64,000 nucleotides of DNA from positions 18,079,813 through 18,143,812 of the forward strand of contig LS997562.1 of the NCBI GenBank assembly GCA_000469685.2, in the 5' to 3' direction. Below, one piece after another: positions 12,103-22,263 of this stretch. Every line of letters begins with the position of its first letter. The first letter of the stretch is position 1. The translations under genes were made by a program, and so were the position numbers. The DNA is from Haemonchus contortus (lineage: Eukaryota > Nematoda > Chromadorea > Rhabditida > Trichostrongylidae). The notes beneath the pieces were generated by a model. It saw nothing but the letters and a program-made list of their open reading frames with translations, was not told the origin of the DNA and made no database searches.

Positions 12103-14781
12103 GATCTGAGAGGTAAGGACGAGAGCCTAGGCTCAAGTTTCGCGTTTTTTTATCTGGAAAGGCACTTCCTAGGAGCATTGCTCGCTTGATATCGGTTCAT
12201 GAGCAGAAGATTTCAGACAAAAGTTTCAGTATAGAGCAATTCCATAGGTTTCTAGATTTTGTTAAAGAAAACTGGTCGACGACAAAGGCGCAGTTACAGA
12301 ATCTGCCGCTTGACTGAAGACCGATGCCCGAGTGCATGGTTGATTCGAGGGTTTGGACGTTCTATCTCCTCTTGCGTTCTGTGACTTCAATCATTCGTGC
12401 ATAAAGTATTTCTGGATTGGCAGTGGGAAATTGCACCTGGAAAATAAAGGAAGCACTAATACATGAATTCCCATTTCCCACCCAAACTGAACCACTAAGG
12501 ATAGTAGGTTATGGCGTGAAGGCTAACTCATAGGGAAGTATAGGCTGCACGAAGGTTACTGGCCCGAAGCATAAAAGCTGAAAAAAGGGGGGAGGAGGGG
12601 TGGGAGAGGGGTAGGCGAGATAGAAAAAAATTCGAAAATTGGTCTAAGTGTAGCATCATAGTAATCCTTTCTATGTTCCGGGTTCAAGCCCTGATGGGAG
12701 TATTAAGAGTGAGAGGGCGTATGAATTGCTAAATAGTGGGAGTCAAGAGCCGACTACTATCTGTACAAAAACTTTAACTGAAGGTTCATGTCTACAAATG
12801 TTTTTTGGGTACATTACGGAGTCACCATAACTCAATTTTACTCTGTTACAGCCTATAATTGGAGTGTATCCGAGTACATGAGGCAACGGAAGAGTAAAGC
12901 ATAAGGCCAAAATGGCGAAAGAACGTTTTTATGAAATTTCTGATTCCCACAGATAAAATAAAACTTTTGTACGGAAAATGTATTCGAGATTATTGGTGAA
13001 AATTAATGAGCGGGGATGCTCAGAACAAAATAGAAATTGACAGAGGGAATTCGGGAACTATAGGAAAACATGGATGATGCAATCCGTGTGACCCTGCCGG
13101 AATCCAGCTTGAAATATCGAAATAGCCAGCATTAACTAGGCGAAGAGATGTGAGGTGATAGCAAAAAACACACGATGCCGTTCCTAGGCTAATACCGCGT
13201 TACAGATAGAAGTAGACATCACCAAGAGCAGCAATTCGTCTGCAGATCGATCTCTTGGCTGAAGGACTAAGGCCGCAGGCAGCTGCAGCAACCTGCAGGA
13301 TCGTGTGCTCTGAGAGCGTTCGCACTCCCGCGAAGTGTTCCAGCCTATTACTTTTTCGTATGAGGCAATACACTCGAATTGTACAAATGAACCCAGAAAT
13401 TTGAAGTGAGTCCGTCTCGGCTGAAAGTATAAAAAGATGATAAAAATGTTCTATGTCACCAATGTGATATCTCAGAATTTTGAAGGACGAACTAGATAAA
13501 TAAGGGCGTCTGCATGAGTACTTTGAAGGGCAACAAGGCTAATTGCGTCAGCCTTGTGCGAAAGCACTTTCATGATATCTCTTAGTTCAATCCGTTTATG
13601 TCATCAGAATTGATGTCCCATGAAAGCCCTTCTGTTGGAAATCCCTCACAGAAGAAGGTCCATCAAGTATCTCGCCAACGAGGTATGTGTATCCATGCAT
13701 GCATGTGTGGAGCACTAGCGAGTGTGCGATTAGTAAATGCAGGCATAGCCGCAGGGGAGGGACTACTGGCATTTCAGCGCCATACCAGGCTGCCTAAATG
13801 ATACCGGATAAAGATGGCATCTGCACTTCAATGCACGACACCTCCATCGAAGGCGTGTAATTGAAGATCGGAAATGATGTGAGTAGAAAATAAGACTGAT
13901 CTGACTGACACCGCCACTTTCATCCTTTTTCTAAAAATAATTCTCGGATCATTGGACACCAGAAGCCATGGGGTGATGATGCCCTCGTCATCACGCACTT
14001 TCCAAGAACAACTTCTTGAGATATAGCTCAACGAAGCGTGAAGAGAGCCACGCCAAGCTACGAAGAAAGCGGATTTTCAATAGCTTCAGAGTTCGAATTG
14101 TTCATTATTCACCGAAACCCGTTCTTTCCGAAAAGGCAGGCTGATAGTTGGTAATTGCTCACAGCTCACGAGTGACGTCGCATGAGCTGTAGGCAATTAC
14201 CAACCAAAGTAAGAGCATGGGAAGCAATGTAGAAGAACAAAGAAGAAGAGGCTCAAGAGAGAGAGAGGCAGTACTGGATGAATCAGTTGAGCCGGGCTAC
14301 GGTTCCGAGGAGGGTTCAGCATGTTTGAGCATATCATCACAGATAAAGTATCGCTAGTGTTTAATGTGCCATAGAATTCAATGCAATGTGTTTTGAGCTT
14401 CTGGGCCAAGAATGAAATGAACAATGAATGAATAAATGAAATACACGTTGGCTTGCATTATTTATTTGTTTATTTACTAAATGCACTAGTGAGTGAGCTA
14501 TCACTGAAACTACACTCGTTGGGTTACATAATCACAGAAATTGTTGAAGCAAACACAGAGGAAGGTGGGCAACGTAGCATACTAATGTTCTATGTGGAGT
14601 AAAGCGATGCCTACTTGACCACCTAGCTGAAAGCATTATCTGATTTTCGGTATGCATACGGTCAATCATTCAGTCACAGGTGGGTATCGCTAGGGATAAA
14701 GTTACTCCTAGGCAAAAGCGTGTTGTAGAAGGAATCGAAAGCTGAGTTTTTTGGAAAAAGCTGGCCCCGCCTGAGGCCCTT
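12103..14781. other. Intergenic; nothing recognised but one hairpin
   Basis: No supported coding sequence on either strand. A purine-rich run is at about 12579-12630. A short GGGTTCAAGCCC box near 12692 resembles a Pol III B box but has no convincing tRNA fold around it. The hairpin at 14148-14203 is listed separately. Confidence 0.5.
14148..14203. repeat. Short near-perfect hairpin
   Basis: The left arm TTGGTAATTGC-TCACAGCTCA pairs with the right arm TGAGCTGTA-GGCAATTACCAA around a short loop containing GTGACGTCGCA. There is no T-run after it, so it is not a terminator. It may be a small foldback element or a structured RNA; neither can be shown here. Confidence 0.7.
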
Positions 14782-15195
14782 TCACGTTTGGATGCTCTGG
14801 CCGAAGAGGAGAGAGACTGATTTCCGGCCAAACGCGCACACGCACTGCACTTCGTGTGCGCCTCCCACGCCATGAGCGGCGGTTCTCTTCCCAAGTCCTC
14901 TGTGTATGAGTAACCCGGTACATTCCTCACTTATTCCAACTTGATATCGTATTTTCACTCAGATTAAGGTTATATCGCAGACGATCCACTCTCCTCCATC
15001 CTCTTCTATTCCCTAATGAAGTTGATCCCAACCATTTCCTACCACCTGTCATCATTGTTCCTATACTGCACCATGTACTTCTACTAAGTTTGAACGCTCC
15101 AGTTTCAGATTAACTATTTTCACGTACGCCCCACCTCCTGCGGACAGAGTCCCGTCTTAGCACGTGCCATAAGCGTTCTCGTCCTGCCGCCTGCA

Positions 15196-15425
15196 GGCGA
15201 TTTGTGGGCAAAACTCCAGTCTCGGACGGGACTCGAGCCCGTACTTGTCCTTTCCGGGGCTCAACACGTTGTACGAGTGAGTGCCGATAAGCTATGGCAT
15301 ATAAACCATTAAGAAGGCGAGGGCAAGCGGGGTCTCTGTAGTGTAAGGGATAAAAGCACGGTCCCCGGAAAGGACAAGTACGGGTTAAGACCCGTCCGAA
15401 ACTGAAGTTTTGCCCACAAATCGCC
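15196..15425. repeat. Inner inverted repeat with tRNA-like boxes
   Basis: About 64-base arms, 15196-15260 and 15362-15425, are inverted copies. They share GGCGATTTGTGGGCAAAACT and GTACTTGTCCTTTCCGGGG. Read on the minus strand, the left arm holds GGGCTCGAGTCCC, close to a Pol III B box. A tRNA-like block GTCTCTGTAGTGTAAGGGAT lies before the right arm. This could be two head-to-head tRNA-derived SINE fragments, but no complete cloverleaf was found. Confidence 0.55.
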
Positions 15426-15562
15426 AACCATGTGAAACTTTCGCTTCGCGCACTGCGGCTTTAAATAGCAGCTAACAGAACATCAAGTCAAAACAACTCA
15501 CGATAATTTCGGGTGTACGGTTTTCAAAAATTAATGTAACCAAAATTCCGAAATAGTGTAAA

Positions 15563-15596
15563 AGTGTGTGTATGTGTATGTTTGTGTGTGTGTGTT
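15563..15596. repeat. GT-rich microsatellite
   Basis: A short interrupted (GT)n tract inside the loop of the long inverted-repeat element. Confidence 0.9.
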
Positions 15597-16089
15597 GTAC
15601 TTTGTGACCGGAAATCCACAGCTCCTCTCCCTCTGGGCCTCAAGCGTACAAATTCTGTGGGAGTACAGGAAGCAATATGGTAGCATTCGAGGAGGGTGGC
15701 ACGACCGGACTCCGCCCACAGGGGCGGGACATGTGTGAAAACTGGCACCTTGGAGATAGAGCGTTTTGATTCGATAGGAGCACAGGTGGCAGGACGAAAA
15801 CACAGACAACAGGTGGTAGGAAATGGATGTGCTAGACCCGACCCGAGGGTCGGAGGGGATGGAGGAGGATAATGGAAAATCTGGAATATGAGCGCAATCT
15901 GAGTAAAAATACGATGTCAAGTTGGAATAAGTGAGGAACGAACTGTGTCACTTACACACACAGGACTTGAGCAAGAAGCCGCTCATGACAGCGTAACGCA
16001 CATGAAGGGTGTTGCAGTGTGTGTTCGGCTCGAAATCAGCCGCTCTTCTCCTCGGCCAGAGCGTTCAAAAATAAAAGAAGTTGAGGCTA

Positions 16090-17330
16090 GACCAATTTTA
16101 TGAAATCAAATGTCTTATCGAAGTCTATGGATGTAAAAAATTACGACTGTACACACCAGATTTCCAGTGAGTCTTGTAACGGTGTCGATACGATCGATCG
16201 TATTCAACACTCCAAAACCCTGCCCGCTAGCACGGTTGCACTTGAAGGCACAGTTCACAATGATTTTGTGTGGTCCAATTCAGGACGAAAATATAAAACA
16301 AGATGGAAAATAGTGCCATGAAGGCGAAGAAACTGCGTGAATCGGTGTTTCCAAAGTGAAAAGGCTTCAAAAAATCATTAAAAAGGGGGCTGGACGAGAA
16401 TGAGATCAGAAAAAGAAGAAGAATGGGGCGTTCGTACCTTCTGTGCAGTGGGTGTCATTGCGTGCGGGTGGGTCCTGGTGCGGATAGCTGACTACGGTAA
16501 GCGAAAATTTATTCAGACGTAAGCATAAGTTAACAAAAAAAACCTAGTAACGGCAAAAATAGCCCTTCTTTCTTAGCCTATTGAGGTAGAAAATTAGAAT
16601 AAGGATCGTAGCAGCAAAGCGAATGACAGAGAACAAGAGAATGGGAGAAAAGCATCTCCTCATCACTCGGAGATCAGCTAGTTTTGTGAGGGTCCTAGAG
16701 CGAATCTTTCAATCTGTATCACCTCTGCACTGGTCTGTCGTCGATCGAGAGGAGGGGCCCCGGGCGATCCGGTAACGGGGCTCCCTCTATGCCCTACCTG
16801 TTGAGTTTTGGGAATCGACAGCATCTTTCCTGATACCCTTGGGGCAATGGGGTATTCCTAGGGGAGAACTCAGAACCATTTCTATCGTTAACCGTGCCTT
16901 TAATCCAATCTTGTTGAGGATGACTAAGTGAAGAATTTGTAAGTTACAGAAATCGGACAGGTTGTGCGATAGTTCCTTATGTCGTCTGGGTCTCCCTTCA
17001 GGTACAACAACATAGTCTCCAGATTTCCACAGAGTGGGTACTTTGAACACTGACAGGTTTCGTGTAAGAGTTTCGCCAGGATACGACCAAAACTCACGGA
17101 AGGCATTTAAGTAAAATAGTTTTAATCTTATCAGACGTCGTAGAATTCTTGTTCAACTTGGTTTTAAGTCGAAGTCCACATGCGAAAATTGAAGAATCGA
17201 CATATCCATCCTGCTCAAAATGGTTGGTAGGCAAGTTCAAGTATCTTTTGAAGAAGTTGGAATAGAATTGAATTCTTGAGCCACATTCTCTACTCCCTGT
17301 CGGATGCAGTAACTGTTCCATCAGAACGAC
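16090..17330 (-). pseudogene. RTE-like LINE reverse transcriptase fragment, split by a MITE
   Basis: Read on the minus strand, conceptual frames resemble the reverse transcriptase of RTE-type non-LTR elements abundant in hookworms. FYSNFFKRYLNLPTNHF leads into LKGDPDDIRNYRTTCPISVT and YKFFT..VILNKIG, the conserved fingers and palm entry. The match stops at 16903, where a TTAA-flanked MITE is inserted. It resumes left of 16245 with GFGVLNTIDRIDTVTRL and, in another frame, FIDFDKTFDFIK, expected next in this family (the D is in catalytic motif A). Several frameshifts and stops are present. The left end abuts the foldback element at 16.06 kb. It is a dead copy. Confidence 0.8.
16246..16899. mobile_element. 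MITE, TTAA family A, nested in LINE
   Basis: Inverted termini read AGGCACAGTTCACAATG on the left and, reversed, AGGCACGGTTAACGATAG on the right. They are flanked by TTGA (16242-16245) and TTAA (16900-16903), consistent with a piggyBac-type TTAA target. The 654-base body is an inverted match to 61694-62337, sharing the GCGTGGATTC/TAGTCAGCTAT, TAACAAGAAACC and CGAAGAAACTGCGTGA regions. There is no coding capacity. It interrupts the LINE fragment. Confidence 0.8.
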
Positions 17331-17639
17331 AAACGAAAGTCATCTTTGTTCTGTGACTGTGGTGAATTCTCACCATGTCTGTGTGACAGATCTGACCCAA
17401 CTGCCTTTCAGGTCTTATTTCATCGGTTATCTGCATAGCTTCTGCATGCATAGCTGTTCGGGCGTAACTTGGTCATCACCTTTCAGATGGCACAATTTCA
17501 GATGGTCAATCCGCTCTATAGCTTCGAGAAGAGGCGTCTTTCGTAGTTGCAAACTACCTGCATAATAAGCATTATCGTGTAGATGTTCAATAAGACGGCT
17601 GTATTATTCGTTGATGCTGTCAATAACGGTAGTGCCGAT

Positions 17640-18332
17640 TATTGCTGCTTTTCTGGCTTCTGGGCTCCGGCTGGACGTGAAGGAGACCGAGTTCCGGGGA
17701 GGGCACGGAGTCAATCATCGACGGTCACCGGGAAGCCATCGAAAAAGTCTAGGGCTTCCGATACCTGGGTAGTGATCTAGCCGCTGATGATAGCGTGAAC
17801 CAGGCCGTAAAAACTCGAGTGAACGCGGCGTGGGCGAATAGGAGGGAATCCTCTGCGAACGTCGGTGCTCCAGAGCCCTCAAAGAAAAAGTGTATCAAGC
17901 AGTGGTAAGGCCCACGATGCTCTGCAGCAGCGAGTGTTGTCCGGTGAGTAGGAACCGTGAAAAACAGCTACATTCTGCGGAAATGAGAATGGTCAGGTGG
18001 GCCTATGGTTGGGCACGGCTGGATCGGATCAGAAATGAAGATGTCAGGGCGGCCATGCAAACAGCATCAGTCCAGCTGAAGATGAGAGAGTAGCGCCTGC
18101 TTAGGTTTGGGCATGTGCTGAAAAGACCACAGAACCGTCCGATAAGGGTGGCAATGCAGTTCGAAGTTCAGGGTAAGCGACCACGAGGAGCTTCAAAGAA
18201 AAGATGGCGGGAGGTGATCAAGAAGGACCTCGCCGAAGCTAAAATAACGGCAGAACATGCCATAGATTGACGGTGACAAGAAGTTGAGACAGTTGACAAG
18301 AACAGCGGACCCTGCGACGGCGCGGGATTAAC
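17640..18332 (+). pseudogene. LINE reverse transcriptase C-terminal fragment
   Basis: Conceptual frames carry the C-terminal region of a non-LTR retrotransposon polyprotein: YLGSDLAADDSVNQAVKTRV, then a part in frame from 17890 (VVRPTMLCSSECCPVSRN, EMRMVRWAYGWARLDRIRNE), then GHVLKRPQNRPIR and KRPRGASKKRWREVIKKDL. Several frame changes and stops break it. It lies in the opposite orientation to the LINE fragment at 16.1-17.3 kb and appears to belong to a different family. Confidence 0.8.
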
Positions 18333-18683
18333 TCTAGGGATAACAAGAAGAATGAAGCTGTGAATCAATTGCGCATTATCCGAAAGGCTTTCGAATGGTT
18401 TGTCAAATTTGAACTCTCCCTCCTCCCACACCCTTTCTCCTTTCTTCACTCCGTCCCCGAAGTATACACCCGTCTTTAGCCATTAGTGTTCCATCTCACA
18501 CCCTGTAACTCTTCCGAATTCGAAAGCTCTAACTCTTAGAAAACTTTTTTGCGAAGCTTCTCCGGTAGGCAAAGTCTACACCTGCCACACACTATCAGCG
18601 TTCCTATTCCACCAAATATCCACTTCAGATTTGAAATTTTATCCAAAGGAACAAGAAATATGTATTCCCGGTGTATTTCGATT

Positions 18684-19139
18684 TCAAGGGGGTATCATGT
18701 ATGGTAGTGATAAAGGGATAAATAAATGTCTGTGGTTCACATACATTTGGCAGGGTTTGTAGGACGCTTCTGAGAAAATCGTCGTCCTTTCTTCGTGGCT
18801 GCGCCTACTATCAGAATTTGATGAATCTTCCTTTGATGACCCCCGACATTTTTTTTTTGATTTTGGAACGTTTTTGAACAAAGACTTGAATTGCTGTTGG
18901 AAAAACCTTCTATTCAGGAGTACTATAGGCAAAGCTTTGTTGAGGTCACCTATGCAGAGCACGCCCTCGGCTTTGCGCAATCCAACAATTCTCTCTGACC
19001 CCTTCGCTTCTGTGGAAGAGCGTTGTGAACTTAAGCAGAAAGAACCGCCCAGTTCGAGATGGCCCAGGAGGATCGTCATTCGTCTGACTCTTGACTCATT
19101 TTTAAACTCTGTCCACTTTCTACCGGTATCTGGGCTCAA
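18684..19139 (-). CDS. Unrecognised 151-codon open frame
   Basis: The longest open frame in the 18.3-22.2 kb interval. The product is basic at its N-terminus and has a Ser/Lys-rich stretch (KKKCRGSSKEDSSNSDSRRS). An acceptor-like TTTAGCTTCAG lies just upstream on the minus strand, so this may be one exon or an old element. No family was recognised and no neighbour supports a role. A chance ORF remains quite possible. Confidence 0.2.
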   Translation of the reverse strand: MSPDTGRKWTEFKNESRVRRMTILLGHLELGGSFCLSSQRSSTEAKGSERIVGLRKAEGVLCIGDLNKALPIVLLNRRFFQQQFKSLFKNVPKSKKKCRGSSKEDSSNSDSRRSHEERTTIFSEASYKPCQMYVNHRHLFIPLSLPYMIPP

Positions 19140-22100
19140 CTGAAGCTAAATAGGAAGTTTTGCCTTTGGCTCTACCTACTCCGGTGCACGTCCAGAACCT
19201 GCAGACAGGTTTCTCTGAATTAATATGTGCTCTTTTCTTCTGGATCTCACCTATCCCGAAATGACTCAACCTCTATGGGTGTTTCTTCTCATACAAACAC
19301 AAGAAACTAGCAGACATGCCTGATTTTTGGGTCGTTTGTTACTACTTCCTGCCAATAACAACAAAGGGCATATAATATCCAGTGGAGCACAAGCACATCC
19401 GGCTAGCTTCATATGACCTTTGATAGTAGAAATTTTACCAACCAATTATTTTTTTAAGGGAACAGGGCGGAGCAGGAACACAGAATCCGTCATCTCTCTC
19501 TCGTGAATATTGCAATGGATGATGTCGCTGTCATTGAAGCGGTTGTACCACAAATGGCAATGACATCGATAGTTGGCAACAGATCATGGCTGATAAGATG
19601 CGCTGAGCACGAAAAGTCAGTAACGTTTGGCCTCACCTCTTTTTAAAAGACCTTGATCATCCTTCATGATCATCCTTCCCCTGAGGTTGTTGTGCAGGAT
19701 TGTGATGAGTAGTAAATGTAGCTAATAGGGGCCGATAAGATGCATTGGAAAGTAAAAGCCGATGAAGCGCCATGGTTAGGGCATTGGTATGTAGAGCCGC
19801 TGTGAAATCTGTCGAAGCGAGTACGAGGACATTTGTAGAGGCATGTCATCTAGTTTGTTGCGAACTTTCCTCGTCACCTTATTGAAGCATCCAAATAATA
19901 TTAGGATAGAAGTGAAGCGTAGGTGGCGAATGATAGAATATGAATAACGTAATTTGTTAAACAAGTGTCACCGCAATTGCTCATGTTTACACTGACAAGT
20001 AATAAAGGCATTAGGACAGAAACATTGGTGATGAGTGATCGAAGTCTGCAAAAACTGGCAAAAGTAATTTCCACGTGCGGCTTTTTATGAACCTTGATAT
20101 AACTTTGAAGACTACATCGCTTTGCATCCGCAGATCCGCACTTACTCGCGGTAGCCACTAAGTTCCTTCTTTTCTTTTGTGAATGTAGTTGCCTTTGCCT
20201 TGAGTGCTGCTCTCCCTAGCTGATAGTACCCCGTGCTCACTCTGTTATTTTTCTCTACATAGCCACTATCTACAATTGCCTATTATGACGGGAGTCCAGG
20301 GTGCAGGTCAACAAGTGGCTCGATCTCTATGACTCGTCGCTTGGGCCTAGGTCTTAAGCCTGGGGTTCGTATTTAGATCAAAGAGGTACCTACTTGACCC
20401 GCCTCGGAATAACCTCGGTTAGTTGCGTTGTCTAGGCTGAGCTGCACTCATCTGCTCTTCTGCTCTCGCCTTATTTCGTATAGTATAATGGCTCTATCTT
20501 AGCATCCCACACACCTCCTGATAAGAAAGTGTGGGTGCTTATAAGTGGCTTAGTGTTCAATTGTGAGCTCTCCGGGATCCACTATGCTTGGAGCATGGAT
20601 TGGCACTCCTGGCTCAAGGTCTTTTCTTCTTGAATGATTTCTCCATAGTTCGGGCATTGGCGTTGTAAGTGTGTCTGCGGAAGCGTTTTATTCTCACCTC
20701 CATTTCCTCTCCTATGCTATTGCTTCCTAACTTTTTTGTATCCACCTGCTGTTTGAATGTTCTTATTCTCAATCTGTATTAGTAGTTTCTGTTCATTGGC
20801 GCACGAATGTGCAATAATTAAATGAATAACTGCTGTTTTACTGAGTTGTTTTCTTTACACTGTCAAATGTACTGTGGAGATAATGATAGTACAAAGGAGC
20901 TTTACTAACAACCATTACAACCAACAACCACTAACATCTTACTACATAACTACCCTACTTCAAGTTTGTGCCCCAATGACAGGAGCCAGAGTCGTTTAAA
21001 TCAACACGAATTTTGTCGCGCGGTTTGTCACGTCCATACTGAATTGGGTGAATATCCGTACCCCGTTTGGATCCTATCATGTGGTTCCAAGCAGACACTC
21101 ATCATGGCTGTAGTATCTCAGGATGCGATGTTTTGGTGACTCTTCTCTTAAAGAAAAGGCTGTTTCTGCTGGAGTGTAAGCCACTTTTTCGACAAATGGA
21201 TGGCAGCACACAGCTACGAGTGGACCATTGTCACTTGCAATCATGTCAAGCTCCTCGCAGCTCGGATTGAGCGGCAGCTTTCTGAAGAAAAGACATCGGA
21301 ATCTGGATTCAACCGTTTTGTTCGCGCAACCACACCGTGCGATTCCAGCTGTTTCAGTCTACTGAGAGCATCAGTCAGAAAGTAGCTGGTTACTGATTGG
21401 TGCCCAGATGCTAATTGCACGTGGAAATGGGTCGCTGAGATTAATGAAGCCTACTCGACTGAACACTAAAATATTAGCTTTTTTTCTTCTTTGCTGCTCT
21501 TTTTTTTCAAAAGCGAGCTTGCCAACTTTCGAATGAGATGTCCTAATATTCAAGAGGCCTAGTCCCTCCGGGGCCGGTGATTTGGTACCAAACTCGTCTG
21601 GGAGGATAAAAGCACTGACTTGCACATCGGCTGGCCACCGCAATTCAATGTATAGGCCACATACGCACTCATTATGCCACTACGATTCTGAAAGGGAGTC
21701 CCTCAGACGGGATTGATTAACACCAAAAACTTTTAAAAAACTTTAATATTCACAGATCAAACGTGTCGTGTTGTTCCAGAATCAGCCCGCTAGTATTACT
21801 GTCTCTGTAGTGTACATCTACAATAACAAGAGCTAACTTTCGAAATTTTTCAAACCCATATTAGATACCATGAGGCCAGTGCTGTTTCGTTTCGTTTCAT
21901 TGCCTTAGAACCTAACGAGTTTTATGTTCATCAGAGGTTCACGTCATTTTTTCTTAAGGGCTGCTATTGATATTGCTTATGAATGTCCTTCAATTCCAAA
22001 TTTTCAATAAAATTCATCTTATCAACAACAAACTCAACAACTTATAACAATGATCGACAACATGTACAAATCTAACATTGCTGCGGAAGCAAATTCAACA

Positions 22101-22263
22101 AGTAACAAATAATTTTTACACGCGTAAGCGAATAAAACTGTCTCGCTAGTTAGGGGTGCTCAGAGAACAAATAATTTCCAAAGATTATTAGAAAGGTGCT
22201 GATGAAAAGTGACTAAGTGCTCCTACAATCCAGAACTCGACTTTACTTTCAAAACTAGTCAAA
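19140..22263. other. Downstream of the Pol I gene; nothing recognised
   Basis: Contains the 3' flank of the Pol I subunit gene. Open frames on both strands are short and carry no recognisable motif. No mobile-element termini were found. Confidence 0.5.

Larger units (their letters stand above)
14782..16062. mobile_element. Long inverted-repeat (foldback) element
   Basis: Two imperfect arms of about 270 bases, roughly 14782-15055 and 15780-16062, face each other. Matched blocks include GCTCTGGCCGAAGAGGAGA, CATGAGCGGC, CTCACTTATTCCAACTTGA and ATTTCCTACCACCTGT. No transposase ORF is seen between them. Inside lie a second inverted repeat (15196-15425) and a GT microsatellite. It is best explained as a non-autonomous foldback or MITE-like DNA transposon; exact ends and target duplication were not resolved. 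Confidence 0.7.

Noticed and set aside
12640..12715. Possible tRNA from GGGTTCAAGCCC
   Set aside because: The B-box-like core is good, but no 7-bp acceptor stem or anticodon arm of normal length can be folded around it.
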